Origin: Syntrophaceae bacterium
GTDB lineage: Bacteria > Desulfobacterota > Syntrophia > Syntrophales > Smithellaceae
Assembly: GCA_018056765.1 (NCBI GenBank)
Contig: JAGPFA010000020.1
Location: forward strand, 1 to 47,701
DNA length: 47,701 nt
Direction: 5' to 3'
Shown here: in pieces, positions 35,219 to 42,671 of the stretch
Layout: the number at the start of each line of letters is the position of its first letter
How positions within the stretch are numbered: position 1 is the first letter of the stretch
Program-made: the position numbers and the translations under genes
Notes under the pieces: generated by a model
Told to the model about the DNA's origin: nothing
Seen by the model: only the letters and a program-made list of their open reading frames with translations
The model's database searches: none

Positions 35219-35336
35219 CCGGTGGGAGACCGGATTGGCCTTCCGGAGGCGATAACCAGAAAACGAAAACAGACGGATTTGCGGCGCAAACCCGAGGTAA
35301 CAGTCAGAGGGGCCGGGCCGGCCCCCCTTATTTTTT
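35219..35336 (+). ncRNA. Candidate structured RNA ending in an intrinsic terminator
   Basis: The gene-free stretch between hsp20 and the membrane protein at 35338 holds four successive hairpins on the plus strand. They are CCGGT-GGGAG-ACCGG (35219-35233), GCCT-TCCGG-AGGC (35238-35250), TTTGC-GGC-GCAAA (35278-35290) and GGGGCCG-GGC-CGGCCCC (35309-35325), the last followed by TTATTTTTT. There is no plausible coding frame and no plus-strand gene downstream in range, so a free small RNA is possible. The last hairpin could alternatively serve the convergent minus-strand gene, though its T run faces the other way. No known RNA family was recognised. Confidence 0.35.
35309..35336 (+). terminator. 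Intrinsic terminator on the plus strand
   Basis: Seven-pair G/C stem GGGGCCG/CGGCCCC with a 3-base loop, then CCTTATTTTTT. This is a canonical shape for plus-strand transcription. On the minus strand the same stem is followed by only a few T residues. Confidence 0.6.
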
Positions 35337-35337
35337 C

Positions 35338-35784
35338 TTAAAAGTATTTAGCGACCACGAAAGCAATGACGATGAGCGCGATAATTACCAAAATGGTGAG
35401 CGTAATCATGATGAGGCACAAAATACCTACAAACTTCCACAATGATTTCTGATAGGTAAGCGCCGCTTCCATTTCAAAGGCCTGTTTCAGATTGAGAAAG
35501 CGGCCAACGGCTCCTGAATATTTATACAAATAGAGCGATGGGATCAGATAAAATAATACCGCCATGCAGAGATAGAAAAACCCCGCTCCGATCATCATAG
35601 GCCCTTTTTCATTCGGCAGAAGCAGGCCGGCAACTGACATTAAAAGACCCGCCAGGAGGGTCAGACCCGAAAAGGCAAACCCAATGATGGAAACAAACAA
35701 TGTCCATGGTTTTGTACCCCGCAGGGAATTAATCATATGCTCGCTCACAACAATGCCGTTAAATTGAACGCCTTGCTCTTCCAT
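35338..35784 (-). CDS. Small four-helix membrane protein (DUF5362-like)
   Basis: 148 residues with four predicted membrane segments: about 27-44 (LFVSIIGFAFSGLTLLAG), 45-58, 62-82 (MIGAGFFYLCMAVLFYLI) and 117-146 (LCLIMITLTILVIIALIVIA). A cytosolic stretch lies between the third and fourth, YKYSGAVGRFLNLKQAFEME. The pattern of a soluble N-terminus, a Tyr/Lys-rich loop and a long last helix resembles small DUF5362-type proteins; no function is known to me. The start is well supported by GAAGGAGGG. It is alone on its strand, downstream of the repeat-rich region. Confidence 0.75.
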   Translation of the reverse strand: MEEQGVQFNGIVVSEHMINSLRGTKPWTLFVSIIGFAFSGLTLLAGLLMSVAGLLLPNEKGPMMIGAGFFYLCMAVLFYLIPSLYLYKYSGAVGRFLNLKQAFEMEAALTYQKSLWKFVGILCLIMITLTILVIIALIVIAFVVAKYF

Positions 35785-35849
35785 AGAGAACCCTCCTTCG
35801 TTTTTGGATAAAAAATAACATAAATTTTTTTTGACACATTTGGGAAAGA

Positions 35850-35955
35850 GCCCTCGATCCCGCAGATTCTTTGTCTTTAGAGGACAAAAACAAAGACCGC
35901 AGGAGAAGGCGCATAGACAATAGCAAAATAATCACGAAAATCAAAGGAATAAAAA
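35850..35955 (-). repeat. Diverged dispersed element, copy A
   Basis: About 105 bases that align without gaps to 46428-46534. The core AGGACAAAAACAA is identical in both, and I count roughly 45 matches in the 71 bases from that core onward. On the minus strand both copies keep a stem TTTGTC-N7-GACAAA whose loop differs. Copy A lies just upstream of the small membrane protein gene and has stop codons in every useful frame. Confidence 0.4.
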
Positions 35956-36173
35956 CAAACTGGAAACGAACAGATAGAGGCAGGCACTTGCCTGAAGTGG
36001 TTTGATAAAACTTGCCAGTGACGTTAACCGCCTTTTGTGACACAAAAGAGCGGCGACTTTGGCCGGCAGGTCATGATGAACTTCCAGCGCTGAACTATCC
36101 TGCGACCACCCCGGGGCGAACGTTGATTTTCCGAAATATCACTTAGCAACAATAGAATACCGGCTATGAGCTA

Positions 36174-36213
36174 ATCCTCCAATCTTCTAATCTTCTAATC
36201 TTCTAATCCTCCG
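36174..36213. repeat. Tandem octamer repeat, five units of ATCTTCTA type
   Basis: Contiguous 8-bp units: ATCCTCCA, ATCTTCTA, ATCTTCTA, ATCTTCTA, ATCCTCCG. Part of the 700-bp gene-free region before the PAS-LuxR gene. Confidence 0.85.
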
Positions 36214-36234
36214 GTCGCTGAGCTTTTACTGGCC

Positions 36235-36258
36235 GTTCGTGGTGAGCCTGTCGAACCA
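36235..36258. repeat. REP-like extragenic palindrome
   Basis: GTTCG-TGGTGAGCCTGT-CGAAC, with the sequence GGTGAGCCTGTCGAACCA. Elements of this wording recur in intergenic DNA of many Proteobacteria. It sits between the octamer and heptamer arrays. Confidence 0.6.
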
Positions 36259-36259
36259 T

Positions 36260-36335
36260 CCTTTAGCCTTTAGCCTTTAGCCTTTATACTTCTAACCCTC
36301 CAACCCTCTAATCATCTAATCTTCTCCCCTCCGCC
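36260..36335. repeat. Heptamer array (CCTTTAG) followed by further octamers
   Basis: 36260-36287 holds CCTTTAG three times and CCTTTAT once. Read on the other strand this is the CTAAAGG/AAAGGCT heptamer found at 31976-32038. It is followed by degenerate octamers (CTTCTAAC, CCTCCAAC, CCTCTAAT, CATCTAAT). No gene or promoter is evident from here to 36486 except the short leader of the PAS-LuxR gene. Confidence 0.8.
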
Positions 36336-36486
36336 CCGTGGGACGAATCGCTACGAGCTATTGACCATCCCCCATCCGCTACTTCCGCCGCGCTGTTTCT
36401 TTTCTTTTTTTTATGTTACAAATGTGCGTGTGCCCTCACGGCCGCAATAGTTCAACTTTATAAGCGAGCGCCGAAGAATAATTTCT

Positions 36487-37758
36487 ATGAAGAACGAACA
36501 CAAATTAGTTTATCTCGAAGATAGAATCCGGTTTCTAGAGGCAGAAATCGAACAACTGACGAAGGAAAACCTCGTTCTTCAAGAAAAACACGAAATTCAG
36601 GAGACAGTTTTTAATAAATCACTCGTTGGCTATTATATTTTTGTCGGGGGAGTGTTCCGGATGATCAATCCCGTCGTGTCTTCGTACACAAACTACACGC
36701 CCGAAGAGATAGTCGGAAACAGAGCCGATTTCATGGTCTTTCCCGAGGACAAAAGTTTAGTCAGAAAAAAAGCAAAAGCCATGCTGGCAGGGGAATTACT
36801 TTCACCCTACGAGTTTCGCATCATCACAAAAGACAATAAAATCCGCTGGGTGGCCGAAGCCGTCGCCGCGATCACTTTCGACGGTAGACCCGCAGTCGTC
36901 GGCAACGCCATGGATATCACGAAACAAAAAGAGAGTGAGAGGATGCTTTGGGAATCGGGAAACCTATACCGGACAATTTTTGAAACAACCGGCACCGGAG
37001 TGGTAATTATCGAGGATAACAAGATCCTCTCCCTGATCAACTCAGAATTCGAAAAAATCACCGGCTATTCAAGGGAAGAATGGGAGGGGAAAAAAACCTG
37101 GGTGGGTCTAATTTACAAGGATGATCTCGCCCGGCTGGAGGAATACCACCGCCTGAGACGTATCGACGCCAAGTTAGCCCCCAGAACATATGAGTTTCGC
37201 CTGGTTGACAAATGGGGCAACGTAAAAAACATTCTCAGCACAAACTGCCTCATTCCGGGCACAAACAAACACGTATGCTCGGTCATCGATATCACTGAAC
37301 TGGTGGAAAAAGGAAGCGAGCTCCTGATCAAAACGCGGAACCTCGAGGAGCTCAACACTGCCCTCAGAGTCATGCTCCAGCAACGCACCGATGACCGTGA
37401 AGAGCTTGAAAGAACACTGATGAACGGTGTAAAAAGTCTTATTATGCCTCACCTGGTCAAATTGCGCAAAGAAGGCTCGGAACGCCGCCGTGAGATCTAT
37501 TCCGAGCTTATCGCCTCGAATCTGGACGAATTATTCTCGCACTTCTCTCTCAAATTATCGAGCCGTTTCCGCAACCTGAGCACCACCGAGATCCAGCTTG
37601 CACATCTGATCAAAGACGGCAAAACCAGTAAAGAGATCGCTGATATTTTGGGAGTCTCGCCGAGTGTTGTCGACGTTTACCGGTATCGCCTCCGAAAAAA
37701 ACTCGGTCTCAACAAGCAAAAAGTAAATTTGCGCTCACACCTTTTGAGCTTACCTTAA
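36487..37758 (+). CDS. PAS-PAS-LuxR-type transcriptional regulator
   Basis: 423 residues: an N-terminal coiled coil (about 8-40, EDRIRFLEAEIEQLTKEN), two PAS domains (about 42-152, with NPVVSSYTNYTPEEIVGN; about 158-275, with NSEFEKITGYSREEWEGK), a linker helix, and a C-terminal LuxR-type helix-turn-helix (about 355-420: LSTTEIQLAHLIKDGKTSKE, then IADILGVSPSVVDVYRYRLRKKLGL). Soluble one-component sensor-regulator; ligands of the PAS domains are unknown. It lies 300 bp upstream of the liv/acyl-CoA ligase operon in the same direction. A 9-bp inverted repeat stands immediately after its stop codon, so it is a candidate activator of that operon. The start has only a weak GAAG site. Confidence 0.9.
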   Translation: MKNEHKLVYLEDRIRFLEAEIEQLTKENLVLQEKHEIQETVFNKSLVGYYIFVGGVFRMINPVVSSYTNYTPEEIVGNRADFMVFPEDKSLVRKKAKAMLAGELLSPYEFRIITKDNKIRWVAEAVAAITFDGRPAVVGNAMDITKQKESERMLWESGNLYRTIFETTGTGVVIIEDNKILSLINSEFEKITGYSREEWEGKKTWVGLIYKDDLARLEEYHRLRRIDAKLAPRTYEFRLVDKWGNVKNILSTNCLIPGTNKHVCSVIDITELVEKGSELLIKTRNLEELNTALRVMLQQRTDDREELERTLMNGVKSLIMPHLVKLRKEGSERRREIYSELIASNLDELFSHFSLKLSSRFRNLSTTEIQLAHLIKDGKTSKEIADILGVSPSVVDVYRYRLRKKLGLNKQKVNLRSHLLSLP

Positions 37759-37761
37759 ACA

Positions 37762-37797
37762 AATCTATACAACTAACGTTAAGATTCAGTATAGATT
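37762..37797. promoter_or_regulatory. Long inverted repeat, candidate regulator site upstream of the liv operon
   Basis: AATCTATAC (37762-37770) and GTATAGATT (37789-37797) are perfect 9-bp reverse complements separated by 18 bases. The spacer contains the small palindrome TAACGTTA (37774-37781). A weak TTGACG follows at 37806. No T tract follows, so a regulator-binding site fits better than a terminator. It begins 3 bp after the PAS-LuxR stop. Confidence 0.5.
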
Positions 37798-37891
37798 ATT
37801 TCATATTGACGTCGGGTTTTAATAACGCTAACGTATTACAATGTCGGTTGTATGGCGACTTATTAAAAGATAAGCTCGAAGGGGTGTGCAG

Positions 37892-38038
37892 ATGAACCAT
37901 GTTGTTCTGACGAAAAATTTTAGTCCTCGTCGTTTAGCACCCGAAAGTAAATCAGTTGACACAAGCATGCCGGATGGTCATAATGGCATGAACGTAAACG
38001 AAGCCGCGCCAAATGTAATCAAACCCTCTATTTTTTAA
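37892..38038 (+). CDS. Possible small protein upstream of livM
   Basis: 48-codon frame MNHVVLTKNFSPRRLAPESK..., ending PNVIKPSIF, with AAGGGG 9 bases before the ATG and its stop 20 bp before livM. It is hydrophilic, with no helix or motif recognised. It could be a real small protein, a leader peptide of the liv operon, or chance. The spacing and ribosome-binding site are the only support. Confidence 0.35.
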   Translation: MNHVVLTKNFSPRRLAPESKSVDTSMPDGHNGMNVNEAAPNVIKPSIF

Positions 38039-38058
38039 CTGCAGGAGCGTGTGATCTT

Positions 38059-39129
38059 ATGGATATGAAGCGGGCGTATTACGAGGATATCGAGCTCTTT
38101 AAAAGCGGCACCATTCTTTTTTGGACCATTGTTCTGATGGTCGGGCTCTTTACCCTCCCTCTTTTCTCGTCAAAATATTATTTATATCTTTTCAATCTCA
38201 TGTTGGTGCACGTGATCGTCGCGGTCGGGCTGAACATTCTGGTGGGCTCTACCGGCCAGATATCTCTGGGACATGCGGGGTTTTTCGCCATCGGAGCCTA
38301 TTCAACCGTGCTTTTGATGAGCAAGCTCGGCATCCCTTTTTTCCCGGCGCTCATTCTGGCTGCTTTTATCGCGGCTTTTTTCGGGTTCATTCTGGGGCTT
38401 CCCGCCCTGAGGCTGGAGGGACCTTACTTGACCATCGCGACGCTCGCCTTCGGTCTGGCCATTATGCACATTATCGGCCACATGGAGCTGTTCGGCGGCC
38501 GCTCGGGACTGCGGGCTCCGGAGTTGAACATCGGCATTCAGCAACTTGGCTGGAATTGCACTCTCACTACAGATTTCAGCAAGTACTATCTTATTCTCAT
38601 AATCACGATTGTGATGGTTCTGGGGGCGATAAACATTTTAAAAACTAAAGTCGGCCGTGCCTTTGTGGCTATCCGCGACAGCGACATCGCCGCTGAGGTC
38701 ATCGGTATTAACCTGACCATCTACAAAACCCTTTCCTTTGCGGTCAGCGCCTTTTACGCCGGCATCGCCGGTGGGCTTTTCGCCTTTGTATTGGGATTTG
38801 TCGATCCGATCACCTTCAACTTCTTTTTGTCGATCTATTTTCTGGTAATGATCGTCGTGGGCGGCCTGGGTTCGATCATGGGTTCTATCACGGGGGCGGC
38901 CTTTATCACCTACCTCATGTACGCCCTTTTCAAAAACATCAGCGACGTCCCCTATGTCGGAGATTTTGTCGTCAGCATCTCGCAACGCTGGCTGTCCATC
39001 ACGGGGATAGACAACTTAAGCGCCATCGCCCTGGGCCTGGTCATGATCGGCATCATGATTTTCGAGCCCATGGGATTTTTCGGCATCTGGATCCGGACAA
39101 AAAAATACTGGAAAGCCTGGCCTTTTTAA
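38059..39129 (+). CDS. livM: Branched-chain amino acid-type ABC transporter permease LivM
   Basis: 356-residue inner-membrane permease with about ten hydrophobic helices. The LivM signature GSTGQISLGHAGFFAIGAYS follows the second helix, and VGRAFVAIRDSDIAAEVIGIN is the cytosolic coupling loop contacting the ATPases. It also has VVGGLGSIMGSITGAAF. LivM-LivH heterodimers form the pore of HAAT-family importers. In anaerobic aromatic and fatty-acid degraders such systems next to acyl-CoA ligases often import organic acids and not Leu/Ile/Val. The start ATG has AGGAG 12 bases upstream; a second ATG two codons on is equally possible. First clear gene of the operon that ends with acyl-CoA synthetase. 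Confidence 0.93.
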   Translation: MDMKRAYYEDIELFKSGTILFWTIVLMVGLFTLPLFSSKYYLYLFNLMLVHVIVAVGLNILVGSTGQISLGHAGFFAIGAYSTVLLMSKLGIPFFPALILAAFIAAFFGFILGLPALRLEGPYLTIATLAFGLAIMHIIGHMELFGGRSGLRAPELNIGIQQLGWNCTLTTDFSKYYLILIITIVMVLGAINILKTKVGRAFVAIRDSDIAAEVIGINLTIYKTLSFAVSAFYAGIAGGLFAFVLGFVDPITFNFFLSIYFLVMIVVGGLGSIMGSITGAAFITYLMYALFKNISDVPYVGDFVVSISQRWLSITGIDNLSAIALGLVMIGIMIFEPMGFFGIWIRTKKYWKAWPF

Positions 39130-39148
39130 AAACTTCAAAGGGGGAAAT

Positions 39149-40024
39149 ATGCCTTTCGAACAACTGTTAGTAGAGGGTTTGGCCATGGGCGCCTGTTACG
39201 GACTTTTCGGCCTGGCGGTCGTGATGATTTACAAAACATCGGAGGTCATCAATTTTGCCGCGGGTGAAATGGCCATGTTCTCCACCTTTATTGTTTTCCA
39301 TATGCTGACATTTTATCACTGGCCCTTCTGGGCGGCTCTCACGGCCGCTTTTATATTTGCCGCCGTACTGGGGGCGCTCATCCAGTACATTTTTCTGCGT
39401 CCGGCGAAAAATCCCACGCTTTTGAGTCTGATTGTCATCACGCTGGGTGTGGAAATGCTGCTGATGGGATTTGCCAGCTGGAAATGGGGTGCGGAGCAGA
39501 AGGAATTTTCACTGCCCATCTCCTATATGGTCACCTACGAGCCGATAAAAGGTTTCGTGATCAGCCAGTGGGCAGTGGCCGTATTCATCATCGCCGCCAT
39601 CATCATGGCCTTTTTGTATGTTTTCTTCAATAAAACGAATCTGGGCACCGCCATGCGCGCCACCCAGCAAAATAAACATGCCGCCAAAATCATGGGCATC
39701 AACACCGACCGCGTGTTCGCCTTCTCCTGGGCCTTCAGCTCCGTTATCGGGCTTGTGGCGGCGGTGCTGCTCACCACTAAAACCATCCTCGATCCCCAGT
39801 TTATGCTCGAGCCTTTTCTCAAGGCTTTTGCCGCCGCTGTGCTGGGCGGGCTGATGAGCATCCCCGGCGTCCTCATCGGCGGCGCGATCATGGGTCTTTT
39901 GGAAAACTTCTTCGGCTATGCCTGGCCGGCGTGGAAACCGATCACGGCTTTTGTCGTCATCGTTCTGGTGCTTTGTGTGCGCCCCAGCGGCCTGTTCGCC
40001 AAACACTGGGTAAAGAAAGTGTAG
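39149..40024 (+). CDS. livH: Branched-chain amino acid-type ABC transporter permease LivH
   Basis: 291-residue inner-membrane permease and partner of LivM. Seen: GLAMGACYGLFGLAVVMIYKTSEVINFA split over the first helices, the coupling loop GTAMRATQQNKHAAKIMGIN, and the end PSGLFAKHWVKK (RPSGLFG in the family). Ribosome-binding site AAGGGGG, 19 bp after livM. The order M before H, with the binding protein third, differs from the E. coli livKHMGF order but is common elsewhere. Confidence 0.93.
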   Translation: MPFEQLLVEGLAMGACYGLFGLAVVMIYKTSEVINFAAGEMAMFSTFIVFHMLTFYHWPFWAALTAAFIFAAVLGALIQYIFLRPAKNPTLLSLIVITLGVEMLLMGFASWKWGAEQKEFSLPISYMVTYEPIKGFVISQWAVAVFIIAAIIMAFLYVFFNKTNLGTAMRATQQNKHAAKIMGINTDRVFAFSWAFSSVIGLVAAVLLTTKTILDPQFMLEPFLKAFAAAVLGGLMSIPGVLIGGAIMGLLENFFGYAWPAWKPITAFVVIVLVLCVRPSGLFAKHWVKKV

Positions 40025-40028
40025 CCAG

Positions 40029-40505
40029 ATGCAAAGACAGATACCCGCCAGAGTTTTTTTTAAAGCGCTTGGCATAACGGCTTTTTTAATAACGTCCGTT
40101 ATGCTCATATCTATGGCGCTGCCTCACCATGGCTTTTGCCGGACCGCACCTTCCGAGGAGCAGGAGGTTCTGCAGGCGGCGCGGGATTTTCTCGATGCGG
40201 AAGTCCGCCGTGATTATCCTGCCGTATACGCGTGCTTTGCTCCATCTTCGTTATACCGACGGACACATACCTATCGTCAATATCTGGAGGAGGCCAAAGC
40301 CGCTCCTTTTCATGTTGTGGAATACAAAATTATCCGTGTCAGCTACATTGAGGACAACAAGGACCCCAAAAGTATCACAACGGCCAGCAAAATCGCCCAG
40401 GTGGAGGTGGATGTAACCTTTGCCTACGAAGGCTCCGGGCACCGCTCGGTCGTCAACATCGGCTTTATTTTCCTCAAGGAAGGGGAGAAGTGGTACAAAA
40501 GCTGA
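40029..40505 (+). CDS. Exported small protein of unknown function inside the liv operon
   Basis: 158 residues. An N-terminal signal or anchor helix (about 12-31, ALGITAFLITSVMLISMAL) is followed by a 125-residue domain: an acidic helix SEEQEVLQAARDFLDAEV, RRDYPAVYACFAPSS, then a beta-rich half ending FIFLKEGEKWYKS. The fold pattern (helix, YPAVYACFAP, strands, WYK end) resembles NTF2-like/DUF4878 domains that bind small ligands. Only 4 bp separate it from livH, so it is co-expressed with the transporter and probably periplasmic. An accessory role in ligand capture is inference. Confidence 0.72.
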   Translation: MQRQIPARVFFKALGITAFLITSVMLISMALPHHGFCRTAPSEEQEVLQAARDFLDAEVRRDYPAVYACFAPSSLYRRTHTYRQYLEEAKAAPFHVVEYKIIRVSYIEDNKDPKSITTASKIAQVEVDVTFAYEGSGHRSVVNIGFIFLKEGEKWYKS

Positions 40506-40620
40506 AAGCTTAACGAAACAGCGAAGAAGGATGGCCACCGGAAGCGACACGCCAAACCCCGGTCATCGCAGAAACTATCAACAAACTTTTTGGCAAGTCA
40601 CTATGTAAGGAGGATGGGCT

Positions 40621-41811
40621 ATGAGTTGGAAAAAAGTATTAATGACAATGTTTCTTTGCTTTGTCGCTGTTGTTTTGTACGGCCTGCCGGCGGTAGCCGA
40701 GCCGGGTTTTGACGACAAGGAAATACGTATCGCCGCCTGGGGCCCCCAGACGGGACCTGCCGCTCCCTGGGGAGCTGTGGCACGCGGCAGCAAGCTGCTG
40801 TTCGATATGGTTAACGAAGAAGGGGGCATTCACGGCCGCAAAGTAAAATTTTTCGTTCGTGACGACCAGTACAATCCCGCCCAGACGGTAGCCGCCGTAA
40901 AAGAACTTATTGAGAGGTACGGCATCTTCGCCTTTGTCGGCGGGGTCGGCACCGCCTGCTGCCAGTCCGTGTACAAAATCCTTCTCGACAATAAAATCAT
41001 CTGGATCTCTCCCTGCTCCGGCGCCAGAACTTTTTGGGACCCGCATAACCCATATCTTTGGAACATTTGGCCCGCATATGAGGATGATGCCAGTATCATG
41101 ACAAAATTCGCCGTTGAAAAACGCAAATACAAAAAGATCGCCATGCTGTACAACAATGACGATTTCGGACTTGATGCTCTTGATTCGGTCAAATACCGTC
41201 TGAGCAAGTACAAAATGCAGCTCATTGCCGCACTGCCGGTTGAGCCTACCGAGCGCGACCTCTCCTCTCAGATCGCCAAACTCAAAGCTTCCGGCGCCGA
41301 GGCGGTCATCGGCTTTTGCGCTCCCACCCAGGCGGCCATTGCGCTCAGAACCAGTGTCTCCGTGGGCTTTAAACCTCAGTGGATCTTCACCTACAACCTG
41401 TCGGACTTCCCTTTGATGAACAAGATTACCGACGGCTTGTGGTCTAAAGAAGGCGTCATTTCCAGCGCGTTTTTCATTCCCTCTTTCGCCGATCACCCGC
41501 TGATCAACAAGTACCGCAAGGCACAGGAAAGACTGGCCCCGACCGAGCGCTGGGGCATCTTCTACCAGGCGGGAATTGTTGTGGGCGAGCCGCTGCTCGA
41601 GGCCATGAAAAGAGCCGGTAGAAATATAAGCACCGAAGCGGTCAAAAAAGAGCTCGACAGTCTGACAAATTTCCAGGGTGTAGGACCGAAGATCACCTGG
41701 ACGGCCACCAATCATAAGGCGCCGCGTACTGTTCAGATCTGGCAGGCCGGCCCCAACAGCGAAAACATCGTATTGCAGGATTGGACGGAAAACGAAATCA
41801 GCCGTCACTAA
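40621..41811 (+). CDS. livK: Periplasmic substrate-binding protein of the liv-type ABC transporter
   Basis: 396 residues with an N-terminal signal peptide (MSWKKVLMTMFLCFVAVVL, cleavage likely after AVA-E). The mature part is the Leu/Ile/Val-binding fold: EIRIAAWGPQTGPAAPWG, VNEEGGIHGRKVKFFVRDDQ, QTVAAVKELIERYGIFAFVG, IAMLYNNDDFGLDALDSV and WGIFYQAGIVVGEPLLEAM. The ligand is not readable; a carboxylic or aromatic acid is plausible given the adjacent acyl-CoA synthetase. Very strong TAAGGAGG ribosome-binding site. A long hairpin follows the gene, as is usual where the binding protein is made in excess over the ATPases. Confidence 0.92.
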   Translation: MSWKKVLMTMFLCFVAVVLYGLPAVAEPGFDDKEIRIAAWGPQTGPAAPWGAVARGSKLLFDMVNEEGGIHGRKVKFFVRDDQYNPAQTVAAVKELIERYGIFAFVGGVGTACCQSVYKILLDNKIIWISPCSGARTFWDPHNPYLWNIWPAYEDDASIMTKFAVEKRKYKKIAMLYNNDDFGLDALDSVKYRLSKYKMQLIAALPVEPTERDLSSQIAKLKASGAEAVIGFCAPTQAAIALRTSVSVGFKPQWIFTYNLSDFPLMNKITDGLWSKEGVISSAFFIPSFADHPLINKYRKAQERLAPTERWGIFYQAGIVVGEPLLEAMKRAGRNISTEAVKKELDSLTNFQGVGPKITWTATNHKAPRTVQIWQAGPNSENIVLQDWTENEISRH

Positions 41812-41823
41812 AAACCGCGTGTC

Positions 41824-41864
41824 TCATGCGGGGGGGCCTGATCTTCACCCCCCCCCCCGCATGA
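41824..41864 (+). terminator. Strong intergenic hairpin with an 11-C tract between livK and livG
   Basis: TCATGCGGGGGGG (41824-41836) can pair with CCCCCCC followed by GCATGA (ending 41864), a 13-bp stem. The right arm contains a run of eleven C (41848-41858). No T tract, so it more likely blocks 3' exonuclease and raises livK mRNA stability than terminates. Confidence 0.55.
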
Positions 41865-41891
41865 ATTCCCGGACAGACAAGAGGAAAAACA

Positions 41892-42671
41892 ATGGGCTAT
41901 TTCGATGTCGAAAACCTGAGCATCAGCTTCGGCGGCCTGAGGGCTGTTAACGATATGAGTTTCAGCGTCAACAAAAATGAGATCTTCTCCATTATCGGCC
42001 CCAACGGATCGGGCAAGACCACCATCTTTAACCTGATCAGCGGGATCTACCGGCCGGACAGAGGAACAGTTTCTCTGGAAGGGGAAAATCTGGTGGGCAA
42101 AACGCCCGACCGCATTGCTAAAAAAGGCATTGCCCGCACCTTCCAGAATATCGAGCTTTTCGCCAATGCGACGGTGATGGACAATCTCATGCTGGGGCGC
42201 CACATCTACATGAAAACAGGTGTATTCAGCGGGGCGTTCATGTGGGGCAAACGATCCAGGGCGGCGCGGGAGGAAATCGCCCACCGGGAAAAAGTCGAGC
42301 ATATTATCGACTTTCTTGAACTCCAGTCTGTGCGTGACCAGTTTGTCGGCAGTCTGGCCTATGGGAAACGCAAACTCATCGAGGTCGGCCGGGCGCTGGC
42401 GCTCGAGCCGAAAGTAATGCTGCTGGATGAACCGTCAGCCGGAATGAATACGGAAGAAAAGGACGATCTCACCATCTGGATCAAAGATATCCGTGAGGAC
42501 TATAACGTGACCATCCTGCTCATTGAGCATGACATGAATATGATCATGGGTATTTCGGACCGTATTCTGGCCATGAACCAGGGTCAGAAAATAATTCTGG
42601 GAACACCCCAGGAAGTTCAGAAGCATCCGGAAGTCATCAAAGCTTACCTCGGAGAGGAGGGAGCAGCCTAA
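41892..42671 (+). CDS. livG: ABC transporter ATP-binding protein LivG
   Basis: 259-residue cytosolic ATPase. Walker A GPNGSGKTT (about residues 37-45), LivG-type GIARTFQNIELF at the Q-loop, Walker B LLDEPSAGMN, and switch His in LLIEHDMNM. The ABC signature reads LAYGKRKLIEVGRAL instead of the common LSYGQQ. Ser and Gly of LSGGQ are thus Ala and Lys-flanked, a change that is tolerated in this subfamily. Ribosome-binding site AAGAGGA. It overlaps livF by one base (TAATG). Confidence 0.94.
   Translation: MGYFDVENLSISFGGLRAVNDMSFSVNKNEIFSIIGPNGSGKTTIFNLISGIYRPDRGTVSLEGENLVGKTPDRIAKKGIARTFQNIELFANATVMDNLMLGRHIYMKTGVFSGAFMWGKRSRAAREEIAHREKVEHIIDFLELQSVRDQFVGSLAYGKRKLIEVGRALALEPKVMLLDEPSAGMNTEEKDDLTIWIKDIREDYNVTILLIEHDMNMIMGISDRILAMNQGQKIILGTPQEVQKHPEVIKAYLGEEGAA

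Noticed and set aside
35219..35336. Known riboswitch (c-di-GMP, ZTP, glycine or cobalamin type)
   Set aside because: Short stretches recall GEMM or ZTP wording, but none of the conserved cores is complete, and no plus-strand gene lies downstream.
40639..41808. 389-codon open frame antisense to the substrate-binding protein gene
   Set aside because: Covers livK almost exactly, has no ribosome-binding site or motif, and the sense product is clear.
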